From Yponomeuta sedellus (taxonomy: Eukaryota; Arthropoda; Insecta; Lepidoptera; Yponomeutidae), in the NCBI GenBank assembly GCA_934045075.1, contig OW203729.1, positions 7,783,816-7,847,815 on the forward strand: a stretch of 64,000 bases of DNA. Reading direction: 5' to 3'. Both the position numbers and the translations under genes were made by a program. The stretch's first letter is position 1; each line of letters starts with the position of its first letter. Under the pieces are notes generated by a model that did no database searches, had not been told where the DNA came from, and saw only the letters and a list, made by a program, of their open reading frames with translations. Below are positions 20,950-31,828 of this stretch, piece after piece.

Positions 20950-21675
20950 AGGTTTTATTCAAAGTAGCACAGAAACTGCGGCTTAATGAACGTTACAATT
21001 CAAACTAGGTGTCCATTTCAAAATCTAGATCATTTAGGAAAAAAAATGGACAAAAAAACTCCTAACTTAGTCTTTTCAAAAGTCCTTAATTAACATAGTT
21101 TACATAATTATTTTAAACATAGAACTCATACATTGTACTGGCTTTCATTCCAGACCTCATTGTCATCTAAATAATCCTTTATGTTATAGTAGCCCTTTTG
21201 GCACAAAGTGTGCTTAACATATTTTTTGAACCGCGATTCAGGCAAGCTTAATATATCTTCAGGGATTTTATTATAGAAGCGTATACAATGCCCCATGAAG
21301 GATGTATTAACCTTTGCCAGCCTAAGTAGTGGGAACAAAAGTTTATGTTTATTTCTAGTATTTACATTGTGTTGGCTACCTAAAGTTTTAAAGTTACTGA
21401 TATTTTTCCTAACGTACATAATGTTTTCATATATATACTGACTGGCAACTGTCAGGATGTTAGTTTCTTTAAAGAAATCTCTTAACGAATCTCTACTACC
21501 CAGCCTATAAATGAATCTGATCGCTCTCTTCTGCAAGACGAAGATGGTCTCAATGTCTGCTGCCCGTCCCCACAGTAGTATGCCATAGGACATAAGACTA
21601 TGGAAGTAACTAAAATAAACAAGCCTAGCAGTTGCGACGTCAGTTAGTTGCCTAATTCTTTTGACTGCATATGCT
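20950..21675 (-). mobile_element. 5'-truncated LINE (jockey/CR1-like), 3' portion
   Basis: Contains the end of the polymerase frame (21126-21675) and about 175 bp of 3' UTR with AATAAA just before the pentanucleotide tail. It is inserted in a SINE-A tail without an obvious target duplication; the two SINE parts abut at TGTCCTTA|GCACGGG. Confidence 0.75.
21126..21675 (-). pseudogene. LINE reverse transcriptase, C-terminal fragment
   Basis: About 183 residues of LINE coding sequence, ending at the stop at 21126-21128. It begins inside the element at AAYAVKRIRQLTD and continues LVYFSYFHSLMSYGILLWG, IFVLQKRAIRFIYRL and ILTVASQYIYENIMYVRKN, with RFYNKIPEDIL near the end. The 'YFHSLMSYGxxxWG ... 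LQKRAIR' block follows the thumb region of jockey/CR1-group LINE polymerases. The YADD-type catalytic core and the endonuclease lie in the missing 5' part. The open frame continues upstream to 21971 only because SINE sequence happens to be open. It is intact over its length and probably recent. Confidence 0.75.
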
Positions 21676-22292
21676 GCACGGGTTAGTGCATTAAAAATAA
21701 AAATAGTATAATCATGTGAGTACAGTGATATCATTCCGATGTAAAACCTAACTGCAAAGTAGGTAGTCGGGGCTGTAAGTGATGCAATTTGCTTAAGCCA
21801 GATGTCGCTGCCTGTACGTAATACAGAGAATAGTGTAAAGAGGTTCAAAATTTCACTGATGCCGGTGAGCGCCCATTGGCTCAATTGGTAGAGCGCTGGC
21901 ACGGATAGCCAGAGGTTGCGGGTTCGAATCCCGGCATGGGTGAAATTTTTAGCCTCTAAATAGGTTTTCAAATAAATCAGTCTATGAATCTTATCACGTA
22001 TTGTTTTATTTCGAACAATATGTTCGAAATGGGGTCAGTGACATGGAGTCGTCAGCAACGCGGGTCTCAAAAAAATATAAATATGCATTATTTTGTTGAC
22101 ACTACCAAATTCAAATTCAAATCAATTTTAACAATCAGAATTTACATTCTGTTTGCTGAATGTCAATGTACAATGTAAAATGTAAGCCGCCGCCTTCGGG
22201 CCGTTAGTGGAGAAAAAGGCAGCGGAAAAACAAACTCCACCTACCCCAAAAGATAGCTTTAAACTGGTTGCTACCAGTTTACACTGGTCTAA

Positions 22293-24388
22293 CCCTTTGC
22301 AACCGAGCTATCACAATCGTGCATTTAACTTTAAAAAAATCCTGACTCCAAACGAATCATCTTTTCGGAATGCAACCGGCACCGATCGATCGTGCATTTA
22401 TCTATTTTGCCTATAAAAAATACGGCGAGGTCCGGAATCTCACTTGTCTTGTCAGCCATCAGAAGCCCGCGAACCGTTGTCGGAAATGGCTGCGTACTTT
22501 GGCGGGAAACCCGCTTGACGTAAGTACCGATTTTTGCTATACATTTTGTTTGAAACTTTGTGATAATTAAGTTTGAATGTGTTATGAATAATTTATTGAG
22601 TGATGTGTGAAGTTTTTATAAATAGAAAATTCGTTTTTGCTTATAAAATATGTCTGGAAAAATTTTGTTGCACGATCGTGTGCTTTCGGTTGCTGGACTG
22701 CATTTTATATCAGGATCTTTATAGGTAATTTTTACGGTTTTTGAGCATGTTTTCTTTGTTTTTTGTTTTTAAATGAAGGTTAGTTTAATTTCCAGCACTT
22801 ACTTACTAGCTGACGAGATTTACGCTGCCCTGGGAGATGGCATGACTTCGAAATTGAGGATTTAGAAGAAAACCAAGGTTGAAATCCCTCGACTCTCGAA
22901 TTCGGTCCAATATTTCTTGATTTACTGCTAGAACAAACTCCAGATGTTGTATCTGATGACGTTCGAGAAGATCGTAACTTTTGTGCTCGATTAAAATAGA
23001 GTATCTCGCGTTTCGACGTCACCAACGAGGGCACTTTCAGCATCTCGTCAACTCGAATCAGTACTAGACCAGAAGTAGGTACTAGACTTTTTCCAGAAGT
23101 GGTACTGTTTGTAACAGTTACTGGCCAGGGAAGATGTAGTGTCTATCCAAGGTACAACCACTACATCCTGCGTGCACACACAGGGTGTGTGCACACAGGT
23201 GCACTTAACGACTCTACAACCACGGAAAGGTCAATAATCCTAAGAACGACAAGAAATAGTGAAGTTCTTTGGAATGCAAGCATTGATAGGAGTTCTGCTC
23301 TACCCTCGCCTATCAATGTGTTGATATTGCTTTCAACAAATTATCTTCGTTGATGATCCGCGATATATTACTGACTCTGAGGATAGTTTTGCACGTGGTA
23401 GACACAGATACTGCTCTACCAGGTAATGACAATCTGGACAATCTGTAAAGTACAACCTGTGCATACGCCATCCAAAGGTTTTCTGGAAGAGACCACTTTA
23501 AGCGATAAGACCAGTACTTAATAAAGTATTCTCTATCTATCAAAAAAATAAAAGACGACTATCTTCTGATAGTCCAGGTAGCACCATACAGAAGCACCAG
23601 AGAGGACCTGGGCTTTACTCAATAGACGAACAAATTATTCCCTTGATAGGCAGATATGCTTTGCGGCAGGTGGTAAAGAATAAGCCTCGCCCTACCAGGC
23701 ATTAAAAACTTTGTTCTGTCTTTAAGCAAGGGTCTCATTCTGAATTCCGAAATCTATAAAGGACGTAAGACTATGTTCGATAATAATGACGTGTCTTGGT
23801 CCAACTGTAATTTTGCATTTGCAAGGGAACTGTGTTTTTCACGACTATAACGAACATTACCCAATTTTTAATGACATCAAGTCACCAAGAGCTTGTCAGT
23901 CAGAAAACTACACAAGCCGAACAAAACCTGCATACGTACAATGTATACCTCTGCATTTGCGATACTAGAAATGCTTCTTGGACTACATATCAGAAGAAAT
24001 AATAATTTGGTCAGTTTTCTTGTTAGAAGGTCCTTGATGAGCTCATTTTATTCCTGCATCGTTAATTAAGTACCTAATGTTACAAATACTTTTTCTTGCT
24101 TTAAAACTGAAAAGACCGATTATAAATTATTAAAGACTTATTACAAATATACAAAATGTATTCAGATTTTCAGCGTTTTATCTCATCAACTACCATGTAT
24201 AATATTGATTTGCACGATCGTGCAATTACAATTTATTTCTACATCGCACGATCGTGCAGTTAGTTTTTAGCCGGACTAGCAGCAAAGGTATTTTTTTGGC
24301 TATTTTTCTTAGTCTGTAACTCGCCATATCAAGGTATTTTAGTCAGGATGGTTGAATTTGTAAAATTTGTTTCCTCGGTTGCAAAGGG
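22293..24388. mobile_element. Decayed piggyBac-like element
   Basis: The termini CCCTTTGCAACCGAG (22293-22307) and CTCGGTTGCAAAGGG (24374-24388) are exact inverted repeats, each flanked by CTAA (22289-22292, 24389-24392); piggyBac elements duplicate TTAA. GCACGATCGTGC palindromes lie near both ends (22378 and 22668; 24214 and 24249), as expected for sub-terminal transposase sites. Internally, a plus-strand frame near 23255-23300 reads EIVKFFGMQALIGVL, like the start of the piggyBac DDE domain, and another near 23792 reads LGPTVILHL. Both are surrounded by stops and frameshifts, so the transposase is dead. Confidence 0.6.
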
Positions 24389-24470
24389 CTAAATGGGTTA
24401 CACTATCTATACCGAGTTATAGCGAGTTAAAACTACGATTTTCACTTTTCAGCACGAGAAGAGGAGCTTA

Positions 24471-24640
24471 GTCGACGACGGCCTCGTTGTTCTAAAGGTA
24501 CCTCAGCTAAATACCATGTTGGAGGTCGTAGATTAGATTTCCACTGGAGACCGAAGTACATTTGTACAAATGGCCTCAGTATTTCCATGTTCGTGTACGA
24601 TAGCACAGGGTAACCTAGTCTGATTCCAAGACAAACGATT
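24471..24640 (+). mobile_element. SINE-E (tRNA-derived), diverged
   Basis: TGTTGGAGGTCGTAGATTAG and CCACTGGAGACCGAAGTACA match the body of a better copy at 35446-35602 (GGTCTAGTGGTATCACG head, then ACTGTGGACCGCGGTATATT and TAGCACAAGGTGTCCTAG). Confidence 0.6.
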
Positions 24641-24850
24641 GTGTTTTGTGGCAGTTACTACTCGTATTATTATTAGTCTATTTTATTAATAGGTCGCCCG
24701 AAATCTTACAAGGTACCACAAAAGATTAGAATCAGTCTTGGTATGGTTGGTATGTCTTAGTTCTATACAGTGTACCAAAAATATTAACACTGACTTAATA
24801 TCTGCGTAGACTGGAAATCAAATAAATTAATGTACAGAGGGCAAGATAAA

Positions 24851-24975
24851 AAGTACCTGAAACCGGCGAGCGTGCATGCAACGACTAATGAACCTTGACT
24901 AATCGAAGTCAATATGTCAGGATGGTTACAAGTGGCAGTCACGCTCGGGGATACAGGCGTGAGGTTAGATGACGT
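24851..24975 (+). repeat. GTGCATGC-family LINE 3' end
   Basis: ACCGGCGAGCGTGCATGCAA, ATGTCAGGATGG, GATACAGGCGTGAGGTTA. Same family as 2755-2905. Confidence 0.65.
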
Positions 24976-25004
24976 TATGAAATTATTTAAAGTACCTATA
25001 TGTA

Positions 25005-25456
25005 AACACCTAATTAGAGGTTAAAAATTCCACCCATGCCGGGATTCGAGCCCGCGACCTCTGGCTATCCGTGCCAGCGCTCTTTCCAACTGAGCTAATG
25101 GGCGACTCACCGGCATCAGTGAAATTTCGAACCTCTACAATATTCTCTGTATTACGTACAGGCAGCGACATCTGGCTGAAGTAATTTGCATCACTTGCAG
25201 CCCCGAGTACCTACTTTGCAGTTAGGTTTTACATCGGAATGATATCGCTGTACCCACATGATTATATTATTTTTAATGCATAGAATATTGAGACCAAATG
25301 GCTGACTAGAAGGCTGGCAGCATTAACCCGCAGAATGGCGAGGCTCAGTCTCTATACGAAATAGGCAAAAACCCTCGTGTTATATTTAAATACATATGGG
25401 TAATTAGATTTTTAAAATTGTCCTTAGCACGGGTTAGTGCATTAAAAATAATATAA
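25005..25456. mobile_element. SINE-A pieces in opposite orientation around unique sequence
   Basis: A minus-strand unit (25010-25279, from TAATTAGAGGTTAAAAATTC to TTATTTTTAATGCA) is followed by about 125 bp of unrelated sequence and a plus-strand tail (25404-25456, GATTTTTAAAATTGTCC through GCATTAAAAATAATATAAT). No clear duplication was found, so this may be a rearranged composite. Confidence 0.65.
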
Positions 25457-25459
25457 TTG

Positions 25460-26125
25460 TTTTTATGTAGTATATTTTAATATGAAGTAGAAGATATATT
25501 TCAATATACGAATATTTACATTTATTTGATTGATGTACATCTTGAGTTTCACCGGGCCTTTCTGCATAACCCAAAATGCTTATTCTTGAACAGTTGATTA
25601 ATATCAGATAGTTTATTTACGAAAGTATTTATTTTGTTACGTAAAGACTACCTTTTTTGAGCAAATAGAAGAATATAGAGTGTGGTCATCAACCAAAGTA
25701 CTGTTGGAGCGAAGGAGCAGGTAGGCGAAAGGGTCAACCACTTTTAAAAGTGATCGATCACTCAAGTGAAGTGAATCCCCCCGGATATGTGGCTCTTGAA
25801 CTCTACCTTTGAGTACCTTTCACCATTCAAACAAAAGTAGTGCGTCGATTTAAACACGAAACTTGAAAAACGAGCATCTGCGTCAGTACCTACATAATGA
25901 AACTAAAACCAGGCACAAGAAGACAAAGTAGCGAGTTTGCACAAATATTACAAGTGGAAAAATAGTTTCTGTCATCAAAATATCATAAGTACTATTGTTC
26001 AATTTCTATTACAATACTTTTTTTTTATTATGTAATCAGAAAGTAATTCAATTTTGAGAATTAAAACGTTATGCTTATTGTAAAAGTTAAACTGAAAATG
26101 AAAAACGAAGAGGTGTTCGTATGAC
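25460..26125. other. Unassigned AT-rich sequence
   Basis: No gene or repeat recognised. Confidence 0.3.
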
Positions 26126-26134
26126 AGTTCTGAC

Positions 26135-26326
26135 CAAATTATATTCTTTTTAATGCACTAACCCGTACTAAGGTCAATTTTAAAAACCTATTTAGAGGCT
26201 AAAAATTCCACCCATGCCGGGATTCGAACCCGCAACCTCTGTTGTTGCTCAGTTGGAAAGAGCGCTGAGGTCGCGGGTTCGAATCCCGGCATGGGTGGAA
26301 TTTTAAGCCTCTAAATAGGTTTTTAA
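26135..26326. mobile_element. SINE-A short head-to-head composite
   Basis: A minus-strand tail and B-box region (26135-26240) meets a plus-strand head and tail (26242-26326) that ends AAATAGGTTTTTAA. AGTTCTGAC flanks it at 26126-26134 and 26327-26335. Confidence 0.85.
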
Positions 26327-26549
26327 AGTTCTGACTAATTTTTGTATACTATTATTTATTGTTATAACATAAAATACTTTCACTTTCACCTTTAAAATTG
26401 ATAACCGTAAATACGGAGAGCTGTTAAACAACTTTTTTGCCAAGGTTAGATAGTTTGCGTTGAGCTGTTTAAATCAAGATATAGAAATAATTTTTGACTG
26501 CCAGGTTATATCTGTGTAATTTCCTATTTTAACAAAATATGTGTGTGCG

Positions 26550-26765
26550 GGGGGGCCACATAAGGAGTATGGGTTGGACAGGTGGTAGAAATCGTCCACG
26601 TTCCACGCTACGGATATCACAAACGTGGCCGACCCAAGCGGAGATGGCGGGACGACCTCACGACCGTTTTACCGGGTTAGCAGACGGTGGCCAAGAACAG
26701 GGCGGAATTCAAAGCGAAAGGGGCGGCATTTGCCCAGCAGTGGGTGACAGGCAATGTAAAAACAT
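26550..26765 (+). pseudogene. RTE reverse transcriptase C-terminal remnant
   Basis: One frame reads YHKRGRPKRRWRDDLTTVLP, then after a stop VAKNRAEFKAKGAAFAQQW. The 'R-G-R-P-K-x-R-W-x-D-D-L ... A-F-A-Q-Q-W' order is the C-terminal signature of RTE LINE proteins. GHIRSMG, seen in an adjacent frame upstream, shows at least one frameshift. The element is truncated and dead. Confidence 0.65.
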
Positions 26766-26789
26766 GTCCGTTAAAGTGTTCTCTGTCTA

Positions 26790-27690
26790 AATTCTAAAGA
26801 TCGATGCGCTACAGACTGTATTCGTCAATACAACGCTACACTACACTCTCGAGACGAGACATCAACACGCGCGAGTGAACGCTAGTGCAAGACCATGTAA
26901 GCGCGCGCCACTTGATCCATATATTTCTTTCCTCTTTACTCACATAGCACTTGATATTCACCGTAAAGTTTCCTCAGAAAAAGTACCTAACCCTAGATTT
27001 TGTTCTTAAATGCTGTTTAGAAGACAAGTATCAAGCTGCTTCGCATTTGTCGAGGAAGCTCTGCGGGAGAAAACTCTGTATATGGTCGGAGCACGTAGAT
27101 TTGAGCCTAAATTTGTCTTTGTTTCTTTCTAATTTTTATGCATTATTACTCTGTTTAGGAGTGTCGAGCTGCTCTACATTTTCCGATGGTATTTTACGTT
27201 TAAAAACAAAAGTATTTTACGTTTGTTTACATATAAGGTTTTAAGTATTAACTAAGCTCTAATTAAGCAGCGCTAATATGAAATAGAATAACCGTAAACA
27301 CTAGTTTGAATGGAAAAATGGAAAGATGAGCAAATAATTATCAAAATTCATGAAACAAAACTTCTTCATGTTTCTAAGTATTACGCATTTTAAAAATGTG
27401 TCTGGTAATGTGTGGTGCTTACAAAATCATTATAAGCTTACCGCCTCTTGACATACCTATGCATAGAATACTCGTAGAATATGAGTATTGTCACCCTAAG
27501 ACAATGTATTTACCCAGTACCTATAACTCGTAGACATTTTATAGGTATCATAAACACAAAATAGTGAAATGGAATTCAATAAACTTAATTCAGTGTAAAG
27601 TTCATAAAATTATACGGAGATACTATTATTGTTTGTTGTTAACACTATACGTTAAGGTTAAGGTTATACATTTATCACATTAGATCAATA
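26790..27690. other. Unassigned sequence
   Basis: Short open frames only (26951-27244 plus strand is the longest); no recognisable domain. LINE tail-like AATATTCTTTATTGT at 27697-27711 borders the next element. Confidence 0.3.
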
Positions 27691-27712
27691 GATAGAATAT
27701 TCTTTATTGTAT

Positions 27713-29118
27713 GTATATGTTACCGGCAATCTGTGTAATACGGTATTCTATACAATACCTAGGCAATGTATAGAATACCTAAAACGTTAAGGTAATGTAT
27801 GAAATATTTTTCATTTTATAGTTTGCCTAGGCATTCTATACAATACCGAATGCGCTACCGGCATTGTGTGTAAAAGGGGTAACAGTTTAGAAATAATCTT
27901 CCTCAATAGGGGTTTAGGGTTAGGGGGGAGGAAACATAAATGAAACTATGTACGTATTATTAAATTACACTATTTTTTTTTTATTTTTAACCTAACCCGT
28001 GCTAAGGAACAAATTTAAAAACCTATTTAGAGGCTAAAAATTTCACCCATGCCGGGATTCGAACCCGCAACCTCTGGCTATCCGTACCAGCGCTCTACCA
28101 ATTGAGCCAATGGGCGCCTCACGGCATCAGTGAAATTTCGAACCTCTTTACAATATTCTCTGTATTACGTACAGGCAGCGACATCTGACTTAAGCAAATT
28201 GCATTACTTACAGCCCCGACTACCTACTTTGCAGTTAGGTTTAACATCGGAACGATATCACTGTACCCACATGATTACACTATTTTTTTTATTTTTAATG
28301 CACTAACCCGTGCTAAGGAACAAATTTAAAAACCTATTTAGAGGCTAAAAATTTCACCCATGCCGGGATTCGAACCCGCAACCTCTGGCTATCCGTACCA
28401 GCGCTCTACCAATTGAGCCAATGGGCGCCTCACGGCATCAGTGAAATTTCGAACCATAGAGAATATTGTAAAGAGGTTCGAAATTTCACTGATGCCGTGA
28501 GGCGCCCATTGGCTCAATTGGTAGAGCGCTGGTACGGATAGCCAGAGGTTGCGGGTTCGAATCCCGGCATGGGTGAAATTTTTAGCCTCTAAATAGGTTT
28601 TTAAATAATTAAATTAGCTTCTCCACTCTTGCGTAATATAGTGCTGTCAACCATAGAAGTAAGTAAAGTAAAAAGATTTTTATTAAAAGATTTATTATTA
28701 TTGGAAGTCATAGCGGCTAAGGCTGGTCACCAAAGAATTATTTGTGATTTTTTTTCCTCTTATATTAAAAAAAAACCTAACACCCAAAGTTACTGAAACT
28801 ATCTGGAAGCATTTTTATATTTAAACATGCTGAAGACAGTATAGGCACTCAGGCAGCCCAGGCTACGAGCGATTCTTTCTTCTTAATTACATAACATTGA
28901 TAAATACAGGCCCAAATATAGTTATTTTACACATCGCCGGTGGATCAGCAGGAACTCTATAAAACACCTAGGAATTGTATACATTACCTAGGTAAAGTAT
29001 ATAATGGAAAATAGTATTCATAATATTTCAAACATTGCCTAGACGCCATAGGTATTCTATACCTTACCTAGGTATTGTATAAAATACCTGAATTATACAG
29101 ATTGCCGGTAACATATAC
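27713..29118. mobile_element. TIR transposon with about 190-bp inverted ends
   Basis: GTATATGTTACCGGCAATCT at 27713 is inverted at 29099-29118. Inside each end the motif ACCTAGGCAATGTATAGAAT (and variants with CCTAGG) repeats two to three times, up to about 27895 on the left and from about 28930 on the right. There is no transposase; a SINE-A composite occupies the middle. The superfamily is undetermined. Confidence 0.6.
27968..28607 (-). mobile_element. SINE-A composite: two direct units plus inverted copy
   Basis: Two minus-strand units, about 310 bp apart, are followed at 28458 by an inverted plus-strand copy that ends AAATAGGTTTTTAAAT. ATTAAATTA flanks it at 27959-27967 and 28608-28616. 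28273-28607 forms a long near-perfect hairpin. Same architecture as 4186-5618. Confidence 0.85.
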
Positions 29119-29145
29119 ACCAGGAATTACATTAGACTTTACATA

Positions 29146-29275
29146 AGCTCACGCCAGTATTTCGAAGGGGTAGCCAGAGACCTAACTTAGTTGCAAGAAG
29201 ACCTCTTTCGCTCCTTAACATTCATTAGTCGTCATGCACGTTTCGTTTTCGGGTACTTTTTATCTTGCCCTTCGC
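29146..29275 (-). repeat. GTGCATGC-family LINE 3' end, minus strand
   Basis: CTCACGCCAGTATTTCGAAG, CTCTTTCGCTCCTTAACATT, TCATGCACGTTTCG. Same family as 2755-2905. Confidence 0.65.
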
Positions 29276-29748
29276 TAATATATATCAAGTTTGTAAAGGC
29301 TACACAAGCTTAATATACCTCGAAAGGTAATCCATGGCGCGGACCTTAAAAACAGCTATTTCAGTATCGATAAGTAATCAAACCATTCTACTAAGGAACA
29401 GTTTTATAATTTTACTTAGAAGCTTGGAACTTGAAGCGATCGAATTGTGTAAAAAACCTCAAAAAAGTATTGAGTATAGCCTTTGCAGATTAATTTTGGT
29501 TACTGAAGAAAGAATACAGGTTTTGCTTCCATCGACGTATTTTAATGTACCAAAATAATAGAGTAAACTTTACGAAACTTTATGGACCTAAAAGTTTATT
29601 TAAGGCTACCTTTGATGTGCCCTCTAACCTTCAAAAAGTTAGTAACGTATGTTAAGGATGGAAGTTATATTGAGGATTAAACTCTACGATTTATTACTCA
29701 AGTTAAGTTTGGACGAAACTTGACTCAAGTTAGATTTCGAAGTTAATC

Positions 29749-29938
29749 TCTGCGGTGCAGTGGTAGCGCATCTGCCTATCATGCAAGAGGTCCCGGGTTC
29801 GAAACCCCGGCTGGTGACCAGGCCTTGAAAGATAACATGTTTGTGATGTCATTGTTTCAGGTTCCCACGACACACGGTATCCTACTGTGGGGTCAGAAGC
29901 AATGTGTGTGCCTGTATGTAAATGTTATGTTATGTTTT
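29749..29938 (+). mobile_element. SINE-C (tRNA-derived)
   Basis: Head CTGCGGTGCAGTGGTAGCGC, B box GGTTCGAAACC, body with TTTGTGATGTCATTGTTTC and TGGGGTCAGAAGCAATGTGT, TATGTAAATGTTATG tail. Partner of 6410-6620. Confidence 0.8.
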
Positions 29939-29967
29939 GGGTCTACCGTGAATATCTGAAAATATTA

Positions 29968-30727
29968 GGGGTTAAAGTATGAAATTGCCGTTTTATTACA
30001 ATAGGTTCTTTGAATTATCATAGAATCTTCATGGTTTGAGGTTTTCGAATGAAACTTTTTTCAAATGGTTTCTACGATGTTCTTTTTTTAAAAATGTGAA
30101 ACATTTGAATATCGACTTTCAATTGTTTTTGTTATTCAATTTAGACAAGAAAGATGGATACTGCGAAAATTCGAGTGATTTTTGAATACGAGTTCCGACG
30201 CGGAACTAACGCGGCAGAAAGAGCCCGCAATATCAATGCTGCGTTTGGAGAGGGGTCTACTAATGAACGCACCGTGCGATTTTGGTTTAAACGCTTTCTT
30301 GATGGAAATTTCGACTTAAAAAACGAGCCACGAGGAAGACCGCCCACACAGGTGAATAACGATGAATTAAGAGAGATAGTGGAAGCCGATCCTAGTCAAA
30401 CTACCCAGGAATTAGAGGCATGGTTTAACGTTACCTTACCCACAATATTGACTCACTTACGTCAAATCAATAAAATAAAAAAATACGAAAAATGGGTGCC
30501 TCATGATTTGACTGATCTGCAGAAAGAAACGCGTATCCATCTTTCTTGTCTAAATTGAATAACAAAAACAATTGAAAGTCGATATTCAAATGTTTCACAT
30601 TTTTTAAAAAAAGAACATCATAGAAACCATTTGAAAAAAGTTTCATTCGAAAACCTCAAACCATGAAGATTCTATGTCAATGCAAAGAACCTATTGCAAT
30701 AAATTGGCAATTTCATACTTTAACCCC
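29968..30727 (+). mobile_element. Foldback derivative of a mariner (mori-type)
   Basis: TA target duplications at 29966-29967 and 30728-30729. The 5' end through the start codon (29968-30161, 194 bp) is present again inverted at 30533-30727, replacing the normal 3' half and 3' TIR. The arms begin GGGGTTAAAGTATGAAATTG and differ at scattered positions. The gene fragment between them is described separately. Confidence 0.85.
30154..30558 (+). pseudogene. Mariner transposase, N-terminal part
   Basis: 134-residue frame from ATG 30154. It has the paired helix-turn-helix DNA-binding region of mori-type mariner transposases: VIFEYEFRRGTNAAERARN (first helix-turn-helix, about residues 9-27), GSTNERTVRFWFKRF (about 40-54), NEPRGRPPTQV (GRP linker, about 63-73) and a second helix-turn-helix to about residue 112, ending KKYEKWVPHDLTDLQK. 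Full transposases are about 345 residues; here the frame runs into the inverted 5' end at 30533 and stops at 30556-30558, so the whole DDD catalytic domain is missing. The DNA-binding part itself is free of stops, so it might still be translated as a DNA-binding fragment; that is speculation. Confidence 0.8.
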
Positions 30728-30729
30728 TA

Positions 30730-31160
30730 TTATTTTGTTGCTGATATCAATAAGCAACATAATAAGTAATTTATTGACAAAAACATACAATGTAACTTTC
30801 AATATGTGTACACAGCTTTCTTATAATACTTCGTAGCGTCCTGACTCCTAAACTAGGGTAACCTGTATCTTAGGAGTCAGTATAATACGAGTATATTTTA
30901 TTTAGTAGAACCTTGTATAAGATTATATTTTAAGTATTTATTGAATGTAACGCCGTTGATTTCTCGAAATATAGTTGGAAATCATAAGCAATGTGATATT
31001 TTCAGCGATCTGGGTTGTGTTAAGTGGGTAGGTCTCATACTCATATCGGAGAGGCGAGTCGAGATTACGCGGCTAAATGAGAAGTTGCACAATTTCAGCA
31101 CGATTAAAGGTGGAACTGATATATTAATATTCGTACAGTATTAGTTACCTGTATATCCTG
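30730..31160. other. Unassigned sequence
   Basis: No feature recognised. Confidence 0.3.
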
Positions 31161-31167
31161 TTACCTG

Positions 31168-31405
31168 ATATCAGCTTCCATATCAACCCTTTGTATGTCC
31201 CCACTGCTGAGGCACGGGTCTTTTCCTGCATCACATTAAGGTTAGGCCATACTTCACCACGGGGGCCAAGTCTGGGTCGGTGGAGGATTGTAAGTCAGTG
31301 GCGAGCCTTACAGAAGTTATCAAGGCGCCGATAAGGCCTTCGACATGGCTTAACGACTGCCATTACATGACAGCCGAGACCAACGGCTTAACGTGCATTA
31401 TGTCA
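31168..31405 (-). repeat. LINE 3'-end fragment, minus strand
   Basis: TATCAACCCTTTGTATGTCC, AGGCACGGGTCTTTTCCTGC, CCAAGTCTGGGTCGGTGGAG, continuing to CATGGCTTAACGACTGCC. Same family as 3373-3475 but longer. Confidence 0.65.
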
Positions 31406-31424
31406 GCTTAAGTATTAATAAATA

Positions 31425-31595
31425 ATATATATATCACTAACTGTGTCCCACTCTTTCTTCCGCAGTAGCCTGTGTTAATTCAGGGTGATAGCTAACGCCA
31501 TACCAAATTTTACTAAAATCGCTCCAGCCGTTTAATCGTGAAGCAGTCACAAACATACACACTCACAAACTTTCGCCTTTATAATATTAGTGTGA
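31425..31595 (-). mobile_element. Helitron 5' fragment, minus strand
   Basis: The minus strand reads TCACACTAATATTATAAAGG, CGAAAGTTTGTGAGTGTG and TTAAACGGCTGGAGCGATTT. It matches the first two thirds of the copy at 7974-8228; the CTAG end is absent. Confidence 0.6.
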
Positions 31596-31624
31596 AGAGT
31601 GATGTGATACTAAATGGATTCGAG

Positions 31625-31758
31625 TATTAAGACGGTAGGTAACACACCTGTCCGATGGATTGAAGAAGGCAATGGAGATCAATGGATGAGACTGGCTGGG
31701 ATCCCTGAGGGCTGGCAGGACGGTGAGGAGATAGGAGACCTATTCCCGACAGTGGCAT
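31625..31758 (+). pseudogene. RTE reverse transcriptase C-terminal remnant
   Basis: A frame ending at the TAG at 31756-31758 reads PVRWIEEGNGDQWMRLAG and then EGWQDGEEI. This resembles the 'R-W-x-D/E-D/E ... W-M-R-L-A-x-D-R-E-x-W' end of RTE LINE proteins. Short and diverged. Confidence 0.45.
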
Positions 31759-31828
31759 AGATAGTTATATATTAAACAGGTCTAATGGCGATTCTTTATT
31801 AGCTAAAACATAAGTCCCTTAATTCTTT

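Larger units (their letters stand above)
19399..21967 (+). mobile_element. SINE-A composite split by a LINE
   Basis: An inverted unit (19399-19585) faces plus-strand units (19590-19698 and 21676-21967). TCAAATAAATCA (12 bp) flanks the whole at 19387-19398 and 21968-21979. The plus-strand tail is interrupted after TGTCCTTA (19698) and resumes at GCACGGGTTAGTGC (21676), so the LINE at 19699-21675 inserted later. Confidence 0.85.

Noticed and set aside
19682..20962. 426-residue frame of FHFIS repeats
   Set aside because: It is the translation of a pure pentanucleotide array that has no stop on one strand; no start context or unique sequence supports a protein.
21676..21971. N-terminal extension of the LINE polymerase frame (METYLEAK-like start)
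   Set aside because: This part is SINE-A sequence that happens to be open; the LINE begins at 21675.
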